Source: Siphonodentalium dalli
Taxonomy: Eukaryota > Mollusca > Scaphopoda > Gadilida > Siphonodentaliidae
DNA length: 64,000 nucleotides
Assembly: GCA_032622095.1 (NCBI GenBank)
Contig: CP136061.1
Span: 59,603,301 to 59,667,300 of the forward strand
Direction: 5' to 3'
Both the position numbers and the translations under genes were made by a program. This document shows positions 12,091-23,777 of this stretch, one piece after another; positions within the stretch are counted from its first letter, which is position 1; the number at the start of each line of letters is the position of its first letter. The notes under the pieces were generated by a model. The model saw only the letters and a program-made list of their open reading frames with translations. It ran no database searches and was not told where the DNA came from.

Positions 12091-13555
12091 TCGATAGCTA
12101 CAACAATTCTATGGTAGATAGTTCACGGCCGACCTGATGCATGCATCTTAGTTTTCTTGGTTTTAATGTCGGGGAAAGACCTAACAGATGGTCAAATTCG
12201 TCGGAAAATCACTTCAATTAACGTATTACACCGCCGACTCCCGATAAGTAATCATTGCCTGCGTACGCACTCGAGTCATGCAAGTTATACTCAATGTGCA
12301 CGAATCATAAATATGCGCCTATTTTGAGAATCGAACCATCTTCGTCACCGCTAGACAGAATATGAATGACGGACTCATGTCCCATGAATATTGGCTGAGG
12401 ATAAAACACGACTTACACTTACTAATGCGGTATGTATACCTTGTGGACTGAGCCACCAATACGGTCGATTTCATTTAGGAACCATTTGTATACATATCTC
12501 TGATTAATCACAGCGTGTTCTTGGAAACCGTAGTCGTGTAGTTGGCATTCTTGATCTTCCGATTATCATATAGATTGTATCTCACGTATGCGAATCGTGG
12601 GTGATATGACGTAATGACGTTCGATCAGAATTATTCCGCCCGCAGAGGAATAATATTCATGGAGGGTTTATTCAGAGCCCGGAACTGTTCGGTACGTAAA
12701 TCTTTCATCCAAGTTATTCCCATGAAAGATAACACAATAAAACAAACAACAAAACAGATTTACTAACTCTAGTCCCTGACGCCTTATTATTTCCTTTCTA
12801 GGAAATTCGGACCGGACAGTATATCGACGAGAGAGGAACTACATATATATTACTTATCTATCCCAGCTTTATTTCACGTATACCCAACCAATTTTAGGAA
12901 ATCAAGGGTGTTTATGCACAAAAGACTGTCTCAAATATATTGACCTATAATCAGATAATGTATCTGTGCCTGAGTCCTCAGCGAAATAGTTATAAGTTAC
13001 AGGACGTTTAGTTGCCGGATAAAGTGTCATGTGAGACGAAGATATATTAATATAGGTCGAGATGATAACCAGCGCCCAACTATTCTCTATTGCTATTCAC
13101 TTATTGCTTCGGAGATTCTATGTTCCCGAGGTCATCTAGCCAATATATAAACGTGTTGTAGATGCCATGCAATTCTCTCTCATGATAACGTATCTATTCC
13201 ACGCAGCGCACATGTGGTGTCTAATAGGCGCAACTAACGACCCTCTTCGTCCAATAATGATCCCGATGAATCGAAGTATTACGCCGAGCCAAGATATCAA
13301 AGCGGTGAACAATTCCACATACTTACCAGCTTCAAAGACACAGATATTATGATTAGCCTTCTTCAACTCAGAGTAAAGCTGCTCGGTCCACGCTCTTCAT
13401 GATAATAGCCGGTATATAGACTTTGGTTAATCAACCCTTCGATTCCTGAATGGTCTATCCCATTCAATACTCACAAAACTTCATAGGAATGGTCACTTAT
13501 TCATGTGTGTTTAGATAGAATTTAGGTAGAATATTTTAGATATGATTACACATTT
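12091..13555. other. unassigned DNA with one weak exon candidate on the minus strand
   Basis: No complete gene is seen. On the minus strand, 13384 down to 13317 reads TEQLYSELKKANHNICVFEA followed by a consensus GTAAGT donor (13316-13311 region). The ELKKAxHxxxVFEA pattern resembles the beta-strand after the dinucleotide-binding loop of FAD-dependent amine oxidases. However, an in-frame stop lies about ten codons upstream and no good acceptor is visible. It could be an exon, an exon relic or chance. Confidence 0.25.
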
Positions 13556-13757
13556 AAACGGGCATGGTTCATTCAGGCTTTTTTAACAATTATAAAAAAT
13601 AACATAGAATTTGTTAGGCCAATGCATTCTCTTATATATGCAAGGCGACATATGGTTGACTCGCATATATAAGAGAATGCATTGGCATAGGGCTTTCTAA
13701 AAAAATCATGAACCTCCAGTCATGAAATGGTTAAACGGACATGGCTCATTCAGGCTT
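13556..13757. repeat. hairpin module between 25-bp direct repeats
   Basis: A perfect 23 bp inverted repeat (CCAATGCATTCTCTTATATA..., 13619-13641 and 13663-13685) surrounds a 21 bp loop. The unit is bracketed by near-identical 25 bp direct repeats, AAACGGGCATGGTTCATTCA... at 13556-13580 and AAACGGACATGGCTCATTCA... at 13733-13757. The same hairpin occurs inside the TIRs of the element at 35458-35890. This may be a solo TIR or a nested miniature element; the direct repeats may be flanking duplications or part of the host repeat. Confidence 0.75.
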
Positions 13758-14718
13758 CCAAATTTTGTTTACGTAATTTGGAAGGAGGTATAAAATAGGT
13801 TGATAAATACACGCAATATTGATATACAGGCTTCACATGATCTGAAAACATATTTTCCATGTCACAGCCATTTAAAATGTTTCGCACAGAAGGGAAACAA
13901 ACAGTCTTTATATCTACCATATCAGGGATAGACTAATACGAAACGCTCTTTTCTGTTCCATGCCGTGCATGCGCATGGCTGTTGTTTGTTTAGACCCAAA
14001 CACCGATGTTCAAAGTTGTATTTTTTATGACTTCAATACGTGTTTCTGGGACATAAAATACCCGTAGAAAGCTAGTTAGAGTATTTATCGACCTATTTCG
14101 ATACCAGGAACAATTCAAAAGCCAATATTATTAGGTGTATTTTTGAACGCAAACAGCCATGTGGTTTTAAACATCATTTGCGAATGATTCGTTAATCTGG
14201 TCTCAGGATCGTTCTGGATGATTTAGTTCAGTCTCGAATATCTTACACATATCTCATCTGCACCCAGCTGCCCCATCAGGATTTAGTCTAAAACTTCGGT
14301 AAAGTGTGATAATGTTCTGGAAGGCTATTTATGTATGAAAACATGCACGCGGTGCAGGCTATGGTCTTACAATCTCGTCCAAATACGGATACGATAGGCG
14401 AGAATCGCATGCGTTTTGATATGTCGATGCCGTCTGGAGAGTTTGGCGGGACCAGCATCCCGTCTCGATTTGCTCAGTCTACCCTTGATGCTATAAAGTG
14501 GTAGCCGCGGGCGCTTATATATAGAGTTGTTTTTATGAGCCATCAGGCCCCCGCGGCAGCGGTCGCTGGCGCGACCTGACTGCCTCGATATCAATTTGAA
14601 AAAGGGGTGACGTTGCTTAACGATAACAGTTTGAATTTTGTGTTTCCCAACAGGTCTTAGACAGTAGCTCAATTTAAACACCGTGCATAGGCCTATATAA
14701 TGGAGATATTTATCATTT
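13758..14718. other. unassigned DNA with a short G+C-rich patch
   Basis: No gene is recognised. A G+C-rich patch at about 14505-14590 (CCGCGGGCGC, CCCCCGCGGCAGCGGTCG) stands out from its surroundings. The 104-codon minus frame crossing it (14367-14681) is Arg/Lys-rich without a known domain. Confidence 0.4.
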
Positions 14719-14871
14719 AAGAAATAACTCTTGTTTCGATTAAGGTAATGCAGTTATAACTGAAAAGGTTGAAGATAAATTCTATAACGAGCGTAGCGCA
14801 GTTATAGAAAATTTATCTTCAAACTTTTCGGTTATGATTCATAACCTTAATCGAAACAAGAGTTATTTCTT
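14719..14871. repeat. fold-back element (~153 bp, highly symmetrical)
   Basis: The left arm AAGAAATAACTCTTGTTTCG... and the right arm ...CGAAACAAGAGTTATTTCTT are exact reverse complements over the outer ~30 bp. The symmetry continues through AAGATAAATT to a GAGCGTAGCGC centre, with few mismatches. It could fold into a single hairpin of about 70 bp. It is a non-coding MITE-like palindrome, and its high symmetry suggests recent origin. Confidence 0.88.
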
Positions 14872-17199
14872 TTAGTTCAATCCGTCATAAGAGAACCACC
14901 AAAGTAGAATTTGGAAGTATTACGAGCGTACAACATTGAGACTATTTCCGACGAAAAAACACGTAAAGTTGAAAGAGACAACTTGTGCTTATCGATTGAT
15001 CACGTCACGGCAATTTAGCGTTTTTGATTGGTTTGTCGCAACTGATCACGCATCGCTTGGCACCGGACAGCTGGGATTGATATTCGACCGCGGGGCACAA
15101 ACCCTTGTTACAGTTTTAATTTCCGTGTTTCATTTCTTTGCAAATGTTCCATCTTATTGATTTGTCTGGTTACTTGTGCACTGAATATATAAGCATCTAG
15201 TACGATTATTGTCAATACAGGCATACCCGAAGGAAATATGATGCAGCACCGAAATTATATGTTAAATGGTTGGAAGTATCTTTTTAGGCGCGCGGTATAT
15301 GCGTGGTCACTCGGCGCTCCTGTCATTTCAGTAGCGGGAAAGTAATAAAGAAATTTAGGCTATCGAGAAATAACCTAAATGGCAAAGTGTGTGGCAGCCA
15401 ATTGTTTTTACAGTATTCCGTGGATTGACAGCTTATGACACAAGGAAGATAGTATCTATTCTCATTTCATATAAGTCTTCTATAATTACCTCTATATAAC
15501 ATATTGTTTAGAAATATTGATAGAACTCTTTTCAATCACACATCGGACTAAAACGGAAACGAGGCTTCGACATGCTTTAGTTTTTCGGAGAAAGTTGACA
15601 CAACAATACACCATGCAGCCACAACAATCAATTTTGATTACTGATCTTGTACTACTATTGAGCTATCTATATTAGCATGTTCAGATCGTTTCGTTTTTTC
15701 GCGTTTTGCATCTGTCGAAACGGAAAAACTCCAATGAATTTTCACTAAAACACGCAACATTGCGAGATAAAACGACTTTGATTGACACGGTACGAAGAAT
15801 AAACTACATATATATCGATAAAGTTTTGGAACATGTATCAATAACACTTGATAGCAGCTAATTTCGACTTGACATTTTGTTATTCAGGAAAATTTTATTT
15901 ATCATGTACCAATTTTTCCTATTTTCGACGTTCGTCTAAAATTTAAACTACATCAAACTGCTTCACTGTAAATGATTTTGGGCTAATTATTTAACGTAAC
16001 AGATTAAAATAGGCACTTGCTTTATATGTATGCCAATTTTGTTTTCATTTTCCGGATTTTTAAGGTTTGTTTTCTTAGGTTTAACTTGCCTAACTTTGTC
16101 AATTAAAAAAACAATGAACGAATCGCCTCTCATCATTCATCATCTGTATCAATGCAAAGCACAGTTCAATAATACATTTTGCAAAGGAGTTTTCGATGAA
16201 CGGCATTGCTGACTCCGAAGTGATACAGGGGGTCAAATGTGGTATGTTGCAAGGCTGACGGAAGCCGACCACATCTCCTCACACATATTTTTATACTACA
16301 TTTCAAGCTCAACTGATCAAAATAAAGTTTAAGCTATTGTCATCTGTTGTCATGGGTTGTTGTTCGTCTGTGCGTGCATCAATGATTGCTGTTGGCATAC
16401 CCTATATGCCACAAATCTCTCATTTAATTGTCAACAAACCTCATATGGATTCTTGGGGTGATAATTTTCCCCGAATTGTATCTTGGATTTCACATTTGAT
16501 TCATCAGCACACCCTGTACCATGTCCTGCCTTGGTCCTGTGACTCAGACTGTGAATGGGGGAGGGGTCAAACTTTCTGTTTTTGTGCTACCGTTGTCGTA
16601 GGTGACAAATCAACATCTCAAACATATCATTCTGCAACTATTTCCACTACTGCCTGTAAATGGATGCTCTTCATAATAGTACATGTATTTGTGTGAATTT
16701 AAGAAACTAATTTTACATTATTCTGTTTACTTTTTCACTTATATTTAACTTTTTGTGTTGCCAATAAACAATGAAGAAAGTGACATTAATGATGATGTAC
16801 ATGTAGCTCAAATTTAAGCGATGCGATTAGAGTATATTGGTGGGTATTAAAAACCAATGTGAAGAAATTTTCCATCAACATCCTTTTTGTTTCTTTGATA
16901 TAAATTAATCATCATAACCAAGATAAATAGGACAACCCAACCAGGGACAACCGCCACAAACTGTCACAACAACCTGCCTCAGTTATTCTATGTTTTACTT
17001 GGTTATATGTAAATACGTGGATAAACATAATACATGTAAATAACTGTGATTATAGAGAACTGTGCTGTAAATGGCAACAAAGAATCATGAGATTAAAATA
17101 AGACTGATGAGGTGATGTCAGGTTGATGTGCTGTGAATTTCTGATCAGATATTCACATGTTTATAAAATTGTGGGTTTCATGCAGGTTTGCAACTTCCA
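14872..17199. other. unassigned DNA
   Basis: No gene is recognised. The segment 16300-16400 (AAGCTCAACTGATC, GAGCTATTGTCAT-like words, then GTTCGTCTGTGCGTGCATC) vaguely resembles the start of the AGCTCACCTGAG repeat at 40.6 kb and may be a very old copy. The 119-codon frame at 16337-16696 runs through it and is not convincing as a gene. Confidence 0.4.
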
Positions 17200-17830
17200 A
17201 GTCTCCCCTTCATTTAGGGACCATATACTTTTGTTTTCTTGATACTGTACTAATCAGGACGTGGCTAGAGGGGGTGTCCACATTGTGAATTCCAATTGCA
17301 GCTCCCTTGAATCAAACTAAACACAAGTTTTCCGAAATTCCATTCAAACCCCCTCCCCAACAGATTATTATGGTTCTTATCTTGTGGTTAGTCAGATGGA
17401 GAAACAGAAGCATGTTTCTATATACCCGGTATGACAAATTTCATAGATCAGAACCTGAAAATTGGATAAATCCTAACCATCTGGTGGTCCGGCTCCAGAC
17501 ATATTCACAGGGCCTAGGAGAGACATCAGGACATTCTGAATAGACCATTGATTCGGCCCGGTGTGAGAAAATTTTGAAATCTGATCAAGAAAATCCCTAA
17601 ATCCTAGAATCTGTAGACTGGCCTCAAGCCTTCCTACAGCGTTGGAAAATTTCAAACCTCAAAACCCCTGTTACTTTGGAAATTTTCCAACTGATGACCA
17701 TTTCAGCCCACAATTTTAACCAAATGTAGGAAAATATTGTGTTCTTAAATTAACAGTTTTTGACTGACCACAAGGGACCAACCAGGACACAAGCCCAAAG
17801 GTTGGAAAATTTACTACTACATGTACAAAG
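17200..17830 (+). repeat. diverged solo relative of the 20.9-kb array repeat
   Basis: Words typical of the array unit recur here in roughly the same order: GGTTGGAAAATTT, TTTCCAACTGATGACCATTTCAG (array: TTCCAACTGATTGCCATTT), and a GTGTCCACATTG segment. Divergence is high and the boundaries are uncertain. No coding capacity is seen. Confidence 0.4.
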
Positions 17831-18754
17831 TAGTACCGATACCTTTACTGGGAAAGTATTAACATGAGACAGGTTCATAATAAACTGTGCTTATTTTTAT
17901 TTCGAATTGATGAAATAACAAATTAAATTCAACATATAAACATATATTGTATTAAAATGGCATGTGTGTACAGTATATTTATATAGCTTATCGCAACACA
18001 CAGAATATAAGACAGACCAACAAGTCACAAAAATGCAGTGTATATTATGCAAATGGCATTATTTTTTAAAACAATATCAATTTCAGAACATTGCTGCTCT
18101 CTGCAGATTTGTGTTAATTCTACATCGGAGTCCCTCCCCCACATGTTTGTAAGTTTGTTAAGTGGTACCATACAATACAGTGTATACAGGCTCCAGATAA
18201 CCCAGATAAAGTTTTGGGGCAGGTTCGTTCAACTTAGGATAATCAGGTTAGTTGGCAATGAACCCTGCACATGCAGTTTAGTTTTCAGGTGATACAGGCT
18301 TTGTGATTTCTGGATAACAATTGTTTAGTGGCAGTTTAATGTCTCTGTTTGCCCAATAATAGCTCGATGAAAAGTATCAAACAATTTGTTGCCTTGAGCA
18401 TGTCTTTGAATGGACTTAAACATTTTAGCAGAAAAAAAAATTTGACGTCAATTTTTCGAAAATTCAGAAAAAAATCACGTCACATAATTTAAATTTTTTC
18501 TCAATTTGGTTATTCTTTAGGATCAATAATACTACCACTTTATATCAAAATTTCCCAGATTTTTGCAAATTTTTTAACAAGGTGTGAAGATGCTATCTAT
18601 ATATACCTGCATGCATTATAGATGTGTATAGTGAGTTTATCTTGGTTTTGATTGCTTTACTTGAGAATAATTCTTCAGTGCAAAACAGAAACCGCATGCG
18701 GCACTAACATAGATCCGGGGAAATCCTACTCTCTAAAGATATAGATCTATATAT
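17831..18754. other. unassigned A+T-rich DNA
   Basis: No gene, RNA or repeat is recognised. The frames at 17964-18292 are short and have no domain. Confidence 0.4.
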
Positions 18755-18914
18755 GCCATCAACGTCGTTTTTCGGTTGATCTATGAGAGTATAGACCGAT
18801 CAGTAGACGAATAACATACTGTATAATTCCGCGAAGCGGATTATACTAAGTATGTTATTCGTCAACTGATCGGTCTATACGCTCATATATCAACCGAATA
18901 AACACGTTGATGGC
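18755..18914. repeat. fold-back element (~160 bp)
   Basis: The left arm starts GCCATCAACG and contains GTATAGACCGATCAG and GACGAATAACATACT. The right arm contains AGTATGTTATTCGTC and CTGATCGGTCTATAC and ends CGTTGATGGC. The centre is ATAATTCCGCGAAGCGGATT, itself palindromic. The whole unit is one near-perfect inverted repeat with no spacer. It is non-coding and MITE-like. Confidence 0.88.
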
Positions 18915-20740
18915 TTATAATTACAACTATAACACTTTATTTTCAACTATCTACTATTAATCCATCTCAGAAAATTCATTGCCAAAACATGATTTTCCGT
19001 TGGACGATCTCGGAATTTGGTTGATGGGCCGAAAATAAATTGGCCGAAATTGTCAAGGAGCAACTTCGCCAAGCAAATTTTCAGAAAATAGATATTTACA
19101 CTTCAACTTCAATTTTCAGCAATGAACTATCCATGATAAAAAGAATTACTTGTTTGGCTACGATTTACGTTTAAAATGACTCAATAACAACCCAATAATT
19201 ATCAACACACACAGAGTCGAATCCGCGATCTCCGGTAAAATTATTAACTCCAGACCAGTCCAGACTCCAGCCCGATGTAATTTGTAAACAAATGCCCTGA
19301 TCATATCTAATGTACTCGTGACAAAGGTCATGTCATTAGCATTGTCATGAAGCTGAAAAGTGTTAAAAGGGTTGTAATCGGGTAACACATTTTATTTATC
19401 TCCAATAAAATTTTCCATGTTGATGATTGATCAGCCTGATTCATGATAAGTTGTGTTCACAGCAGTAACTATACACGTTGTCATAGACGATTTTTCGAAA
19501 ATCGGACAAATGAAAAACGCGGCACAAACTTTTAGTGTTCAGTCGAGCGTTACAAAAATATTAATACGGCTGAAATGAACAGACATAAGTATAGTATAGT
19601 GTCCATAATAAGCAGAAACATGCAATATAGACATCAACTACTTGTTCAAATGTTTCTAGCATTGAGTTTTCGAGTTGTTTTTTCACTGAAATTCTAATGG
19701 AATTCTCGTTCCGCGCTTTCGCGTCATCCAGGGACGTCGTGTCGGGCGACGCTTATAGACTCGCCCATTTTTCTTAAAGTGTCACTACGCGATGTGACTC
19801 GTCTACTGCAAAATCTATGCACTGATAGATCAGGTCACGTGCTAGCCTCTCGACCAATCAAATGCCCGCATTTCGACCAAAACGAAAGTAGTTGTAATTA
19901 TACATATATAGGTTTTATTTTTGTATACATTATCTTAGTTTGCCAATATGATGCATAATCGCATGTTTATCCTTGTGTAATACCAAAAGTTACTTTAAAA
20001 ATTCAATTATTAAAAAAATTCCTAGATTTTGATCACGTGATATATCCAAACACTTATGTCAAATTTTGCCTTTGAATAAAACTCATTTCTGGGAAATTGT
20101 CATTTAAATCGGTGATGTCCTAATGTTAGTTTTGGCCACAAAGTACTTCAATGTGTGAATGGATGGTTGTCATATTCTCAGATGCTAGTATATGTGAACT
20201 AAACATTTCAGTTACCTATATTTCTAGTATCATCGTTGATTTGGCACAATCTAGCGGATACGGCCACATTTTACATGGTGAATTTATGACACAAGACACA
20301 TAATGAAAAAGCAAGGTCCCTCTCAACATATCGGAATATCATAGGAGCTACCGGTAAACTAATATGCGCAAAATTCGCAATAATTATCCAGATATGAATA
20401 GCGGAAGAAATTGTAAAGTGTAAAATTGAAACCAATTTGTCACAAACAATTTTTTTATATAGATTCCTGTAAGCTGGCACAACGTTTTACGTGTCAAAAT
20501 TATCTATGGTTTATGACAAATATTGTGTTGTGTGTCATTATGGCCACTTTTCAAACGTTATGACGAAGAAGAGCTCATTTTAAAATAAAGTTTCGGCCAT
20601 GTTGGAAGAATTTCAACTCTGTTACATTTGGGATGTCCTTAATGTAATATCATCATATTAAATGTAAAATGTATAACGAAGTCTGATGAAGTTTCTAAAA
20701 ACAAATTCCACAGGCAATGTCACTTTAAGATAATACTTAC
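18915..20740. other. putative intron 1 of the stress-protein gene, otherwise unassigned
   Basis: If the exon at 20741-20813 is real, this DNA lies in its first intron. I looked for a second exon (phase 1, expected to restore Trp-Tyr after AFR) and found none I trust. A CpG-richer patch at about 19695-19880, with a CCAAT word, could be a regulatory region or an old repeat. A minus-strand frame at 19388-19158 with a TTTTCAG acceptor-like start does not join in phase with the exon. Confidence 0.3.
20735..20740 (-). promoter_or_regulatory. 5' splice donor (GTAAGT)
   Basis: A consensus donor hexamer directly follows the stress-protein-like first exon on the minus strand. It sets the exon end after the first base of codon 25. 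Confidence 0.55.
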
Positions 20741-20813
20741 ATCTGAATGCATGTTCGGAATGTCCGCTGCCATCGATAGCCATGGCTACATTCCTTCGTT
20801 TGGACTCCGCCAT
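20741..20813 (-). CDS. first coding exon of a universal stress protein-like gene (partial)
   Basis: Universal stress proteins are small cytoplasmic nucleotide-binding proteins of the HUP fold. Animals such as molluscs carry many copies. The exon reads MAESKRRN then VAMAIDGSGHSEHAFR, 24 complete codons plus one base. It matches the first beta-strand and loop of the family, which is typically V(V/A)xAxDGSxxSxxAF and holds part of the ATP-binding site. The ATG sits in a strong context (GGCCATGGCGG). The exon ends AGAT followed by a consensus GTAAGT donor (20740-20735), leaving phase 1; the next exon would be expected to start with GG to give the usual Trp. The remaining ~120 residues were not found to the left in this window, so the gene is either spread over a long intron or is a broken remnant. 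The assignment rests on 16 residues plus the splice signal. Confidence 0.6.
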
Positions 20814-21948
20814 GGCCGAATCGGAACAACGCACGATGCAACACAGATCTAACGCGTTCCTCAAAACGAACGCCAGCGTATAACGATTAGAGAGCGCGGC
20901 CACGGAGCTACCACCAGAGTCCTGTGAAGCATTAATCGAAGAGCTGACTGTAGCGCTGTGCCACCATAAGTAGCCTTTTCATTACTGGCGGAGATGTCTG
21001 AAGAACTGTTTTCTCCGGTTGATTATTAAGACCTCACCGACAAACAATGGAATTGGACATGAACTACCACGACCTAATTACGTGTGCGCTCACGATCGGA
21101 TATAACATCACAACTGGAGTGGTTTGCAATCCACGCCAGAATGGTCTCTGTCCTAGTATAAATGTATCTATATGGACGACCTCCGCCGTTAGTGAGTGTC
21201 ATTTCCCCTCCTTGAAACAGATCAAAATTTCCGCAATCCAAGAAATTCTAGCTGCACCCACATTGGTTGCATTTGGACCGAGTCTTCGAACTTCTACCTC
21301 TAACTTTCCAACTGCTGGAAATGTTCAACGTAGCACCCTCTACAATGTATATATGGGGAAAGTTCCAACTGATTGCCATTTAAGTAAAGAGGTAAAAAAA
21401 AATTGACCGACAGTACTGGAGAATAGGACAATATCCGCTTTGGTCAAAAAACAGCAAATTTCACACCAATTACTGGTTAAAATATCAAAACTATCAGAAC
21501 AATTGAACCAATTTTTGGTTTGAAAATTGCCAAATAATATGTCAGGCATGAAATATCCAATTGTTGAAAATTTTTCCCAAAGTTGGGAGTGATAATTAAA
21601 TATCAGAGAACGAGATCACGGTGCTACTGTCATAGTTCCGCAGAATATTGATCGAAGATCTGACTGTAGTGCTATTCCGCCAGAAGTTTCCTTTTCAATA
21701 ATGGTGGAGATTTGTCTGAAGCACATTTTCTCCGGTTGGTTAATATTAAGACCTGTCCGACAAACAATCGGATTGGACAACAGGAAACTTCCATGACCTA
21801 ATTACGTGTGCGCTCACGGTGGGCAGACCGGACCGGATATAACATCACAACAAGAGTTGTTTGCAGTCCACGTCAGAATAGTCTCAGTCATAGCATAACA
21901 TATATATATAACCAGGAAGAGGGATGTTGCTAGATGGTCTTCGTCGCT

Positions 21949-21965
21949 GGGGGGGGGGGGGGGGG
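21949..21965. repeat. poly-G run in array unit 2
   Basis: An uninterrupted run of about 17 G residues, absent from units 1 and 3 at the same place. It may be prone to secondary structure and sequencing error. Confidence 0.9.
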
Positions 21966-22002
21966 TCATCTTGGAATTTACAACTGCCCTCATTGAAACA
22001 GA

Positions 22003-22070
22003 CCGAAATTTGCGAAGTCCGAAAAATTCAACTGGTGCAGGTTGAATTTTTCGGACTTCGTAAATTTCGG
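22003..22070. repeat. perfect hairpin inside array unit 2
   Basis: CCGAAATTTGCGAAGTCCG... at 22003 onward is followed, after a loop of a few bases (TGGTGCA), by its reverse complement ending GTAAATTTCGG at 22070. The arms are about 30 bp with a single mismatch. Units 1 and 3 carry only one arm (the left-arm words CGAAATTTCTGCAGTCCGAG / AAATTTCCGCAATCC), so the hairpin arose in unit 2 by a local inverted duplication. Confidence 0.88.
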
Positions 22071-23079
22071 TTGCCTTTTGTTGCCTTATAAATCTTCAAA
22101 CTTCTAACTCAGACTTTCCAATTGTTGGAAGTGTTCAACGTAGCACCCTCTATATGTTCGGAATGTTCCAACTGATTGCTATTTCAGTGAAAATAAAATG
22201 ACCAACAATGGGACAGTATTCGCTTTTGGTCTAAAACAACAAATTTAACACTAAATACTGGTTGGAATGTCAAAACTGTCAGACCCATTTTTTATATGAA
22301 AATCTCCAAATAATATGTCAGGCATGAAATATCTAATTTCTGAAAATGTTGCCCAAGGTTGGGAGTGAGAATTAAATAAATATCAGAGAGCGAGATCACT
22401 GTGCTACTGTCAGAGTCCCGCAGAACATTGATCCAATTCGATCGAAGATCTGGCTGAAAAGCGCTGTGCCGTCAGAAGTGCATGGGCTTCACATTACTAG
22501 CGAAGATTTGTCTAAACCACATTTTCCCCATTTGATTAATATGAAGAGCTCTCCGACAAACAATGGAATTGGACAACAGGAAGCTACCACGACCTAATTA
22601 TTTGTGCGCTCACGGATTGGATATAATACCACAACAATGGTTTGCAATCCACACCAGAATGATCTGTCATAGCATAAAATGCATCTAGCACCAGAGGCAG
22701 GGGTGTGCTGAGACGACATCCCTCGTTGTGGACCTCCATCTTGGATTTTCCAACTGCGCTCCTTGAAGCAGAACGAAATTTCTGCAGTCCGAGAAATTCC
22801 AACTGCAGCCACTTGGGTTGTCTTAAATATTCGAACTTCTACCTCAAACTTTCCAACTGTTGGAAATGTTCAACGTAGTACCCTCTATATGTTAAGAAAA
22901 TTTCAACTGATTTCAGTAGAAATGTAAAAAAAAAGAAGAGAAGAATTGACCGACAATACTGGACAACAGGACAATATTCGCTTTGGTCTAAAAACAAAAA
23001 CATTCACACTAAATACCGGTTGGAATATCAAAACTATAAGAAACATTGAACCTATACTGTAAATAAAAGTGTTCAAATT

Positions 23080-23390
23080 TGAACGCCAAAAATGCAACAG
23101 ATAATTAACACTGTTCAGTGTCAGTTTAGAACAGATGTGTTCAATTACTCTGAACGGTCCCAGGTGTTCAGATGGGAACGCATGTGTTCAATGAATTGAA
23201 TGGATGTGGTCAATTTATGTATGCATATAAGCGTTCAGTTTTGAACACATCATGTTCAGATTTTGAACATGAGTGTTCGAAATATGTGAACGCTTGATGT
23301 GTTCCGAACACTGCAACAGCTTTTGAACAGTTATGTGTTCAAACAACAAAATCTGAACACACGTGTTCACAAAAGAACTAAATTTAAATA
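23080..23390. promoter_or_regulatory. subterminal TGTTCA/TGAACA motif array
   Basis: More than a dozen TGTTCA or TGAACA hexamers, often as GTGTTCA or paired (TTCAGTTTTGAACAC, TTCAGATTTTGAACATG), lie within about 310 bp of the left end of the 3.0 kb element. A sparser set lies near its right end. Such arrays usually bind the element's transposase; here that is inferred from position and density alone. Confidence 0.6.
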
Positions 23391-23777
23391 CTAGCATTCT
23401 TCATATATACGAACACAAGGCTTCACAAACGTGAGATCAAATTCAATATAAAATGGGTGAGAAATTGTGAACAGTCTATAGCCATACTTTAACATTCTTA
23501 GTGCCATTCTTCTCCTGTGTACATTTAATACAAATTAACTGACCTAATACTTTTGTGGTCATTAATATATGATTACTGAGAACAAGCTGAAAGCTATCAC
23601 TAATAATTTAAATATAATGCACTGTTCCATACAGAAACATGTATATTTTATGAAATGCTGATGTAATAGTTGGGGAATAAGGTCATTCAACCTAATTAAA
23701 ATGTGAATATTATGTAGGTAAATAACATTTAATAAGACTGATAAACTGATGAATCAATGGCACAACAGTCTATACAT

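Larger units (their letters stand above)
20888..23052 (+). repeat. tandem array of a 0.7-0.8 kb repeat, units 1-3
   Basis: The units begin near 20888, 21603 and 22382. Each opens AGAGMRCGMGRTCACNGNGCTAC, then has a CTGACTGTAGYGCT segment, CCGACAAACAATSGRATTGGAC, ACGACCTAATTACGTGTGCG, GTTTGCAATCCACRCCAGAA, the paired words TTTCCAACTGYTGGAAATG and TTCAACGTAGYACCCTCT, and ends GTTGGGAGTGA(T/G)AATTAAAT. Unit 3 is cut near its end by the 3.0 kb element at 23053. The open frames across these units (for example 21047-21406 and 22584-22812) are short and not conserved between units, so the repeat is non-coding. Diverged solo copies at 4.9, 17.2, 43.6 and perhaps 56.1 kb show it is dispersed. Confidence 0.85.

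Noticed and set aside
15770-15850. VLLIHVPKLYR on the minus strand, tempting as exon 2 of the stress-protein gene
   Set aside because: No acceptor, wrong spacing and phase relative to the first exon, and the rest of the frame does not continue the family.
16337-16696. 119-codon plus-strand frame
   Set aside because: No domain; the start overlaps what may be an old dispersed repeat.
19158-19388. Minus-strand frame preceded by an acceptor-like TTTTCAG
   Set aside because: Joining it to the stress-protein exon gives an immediate stop, and its protein sequence is not recognisable.
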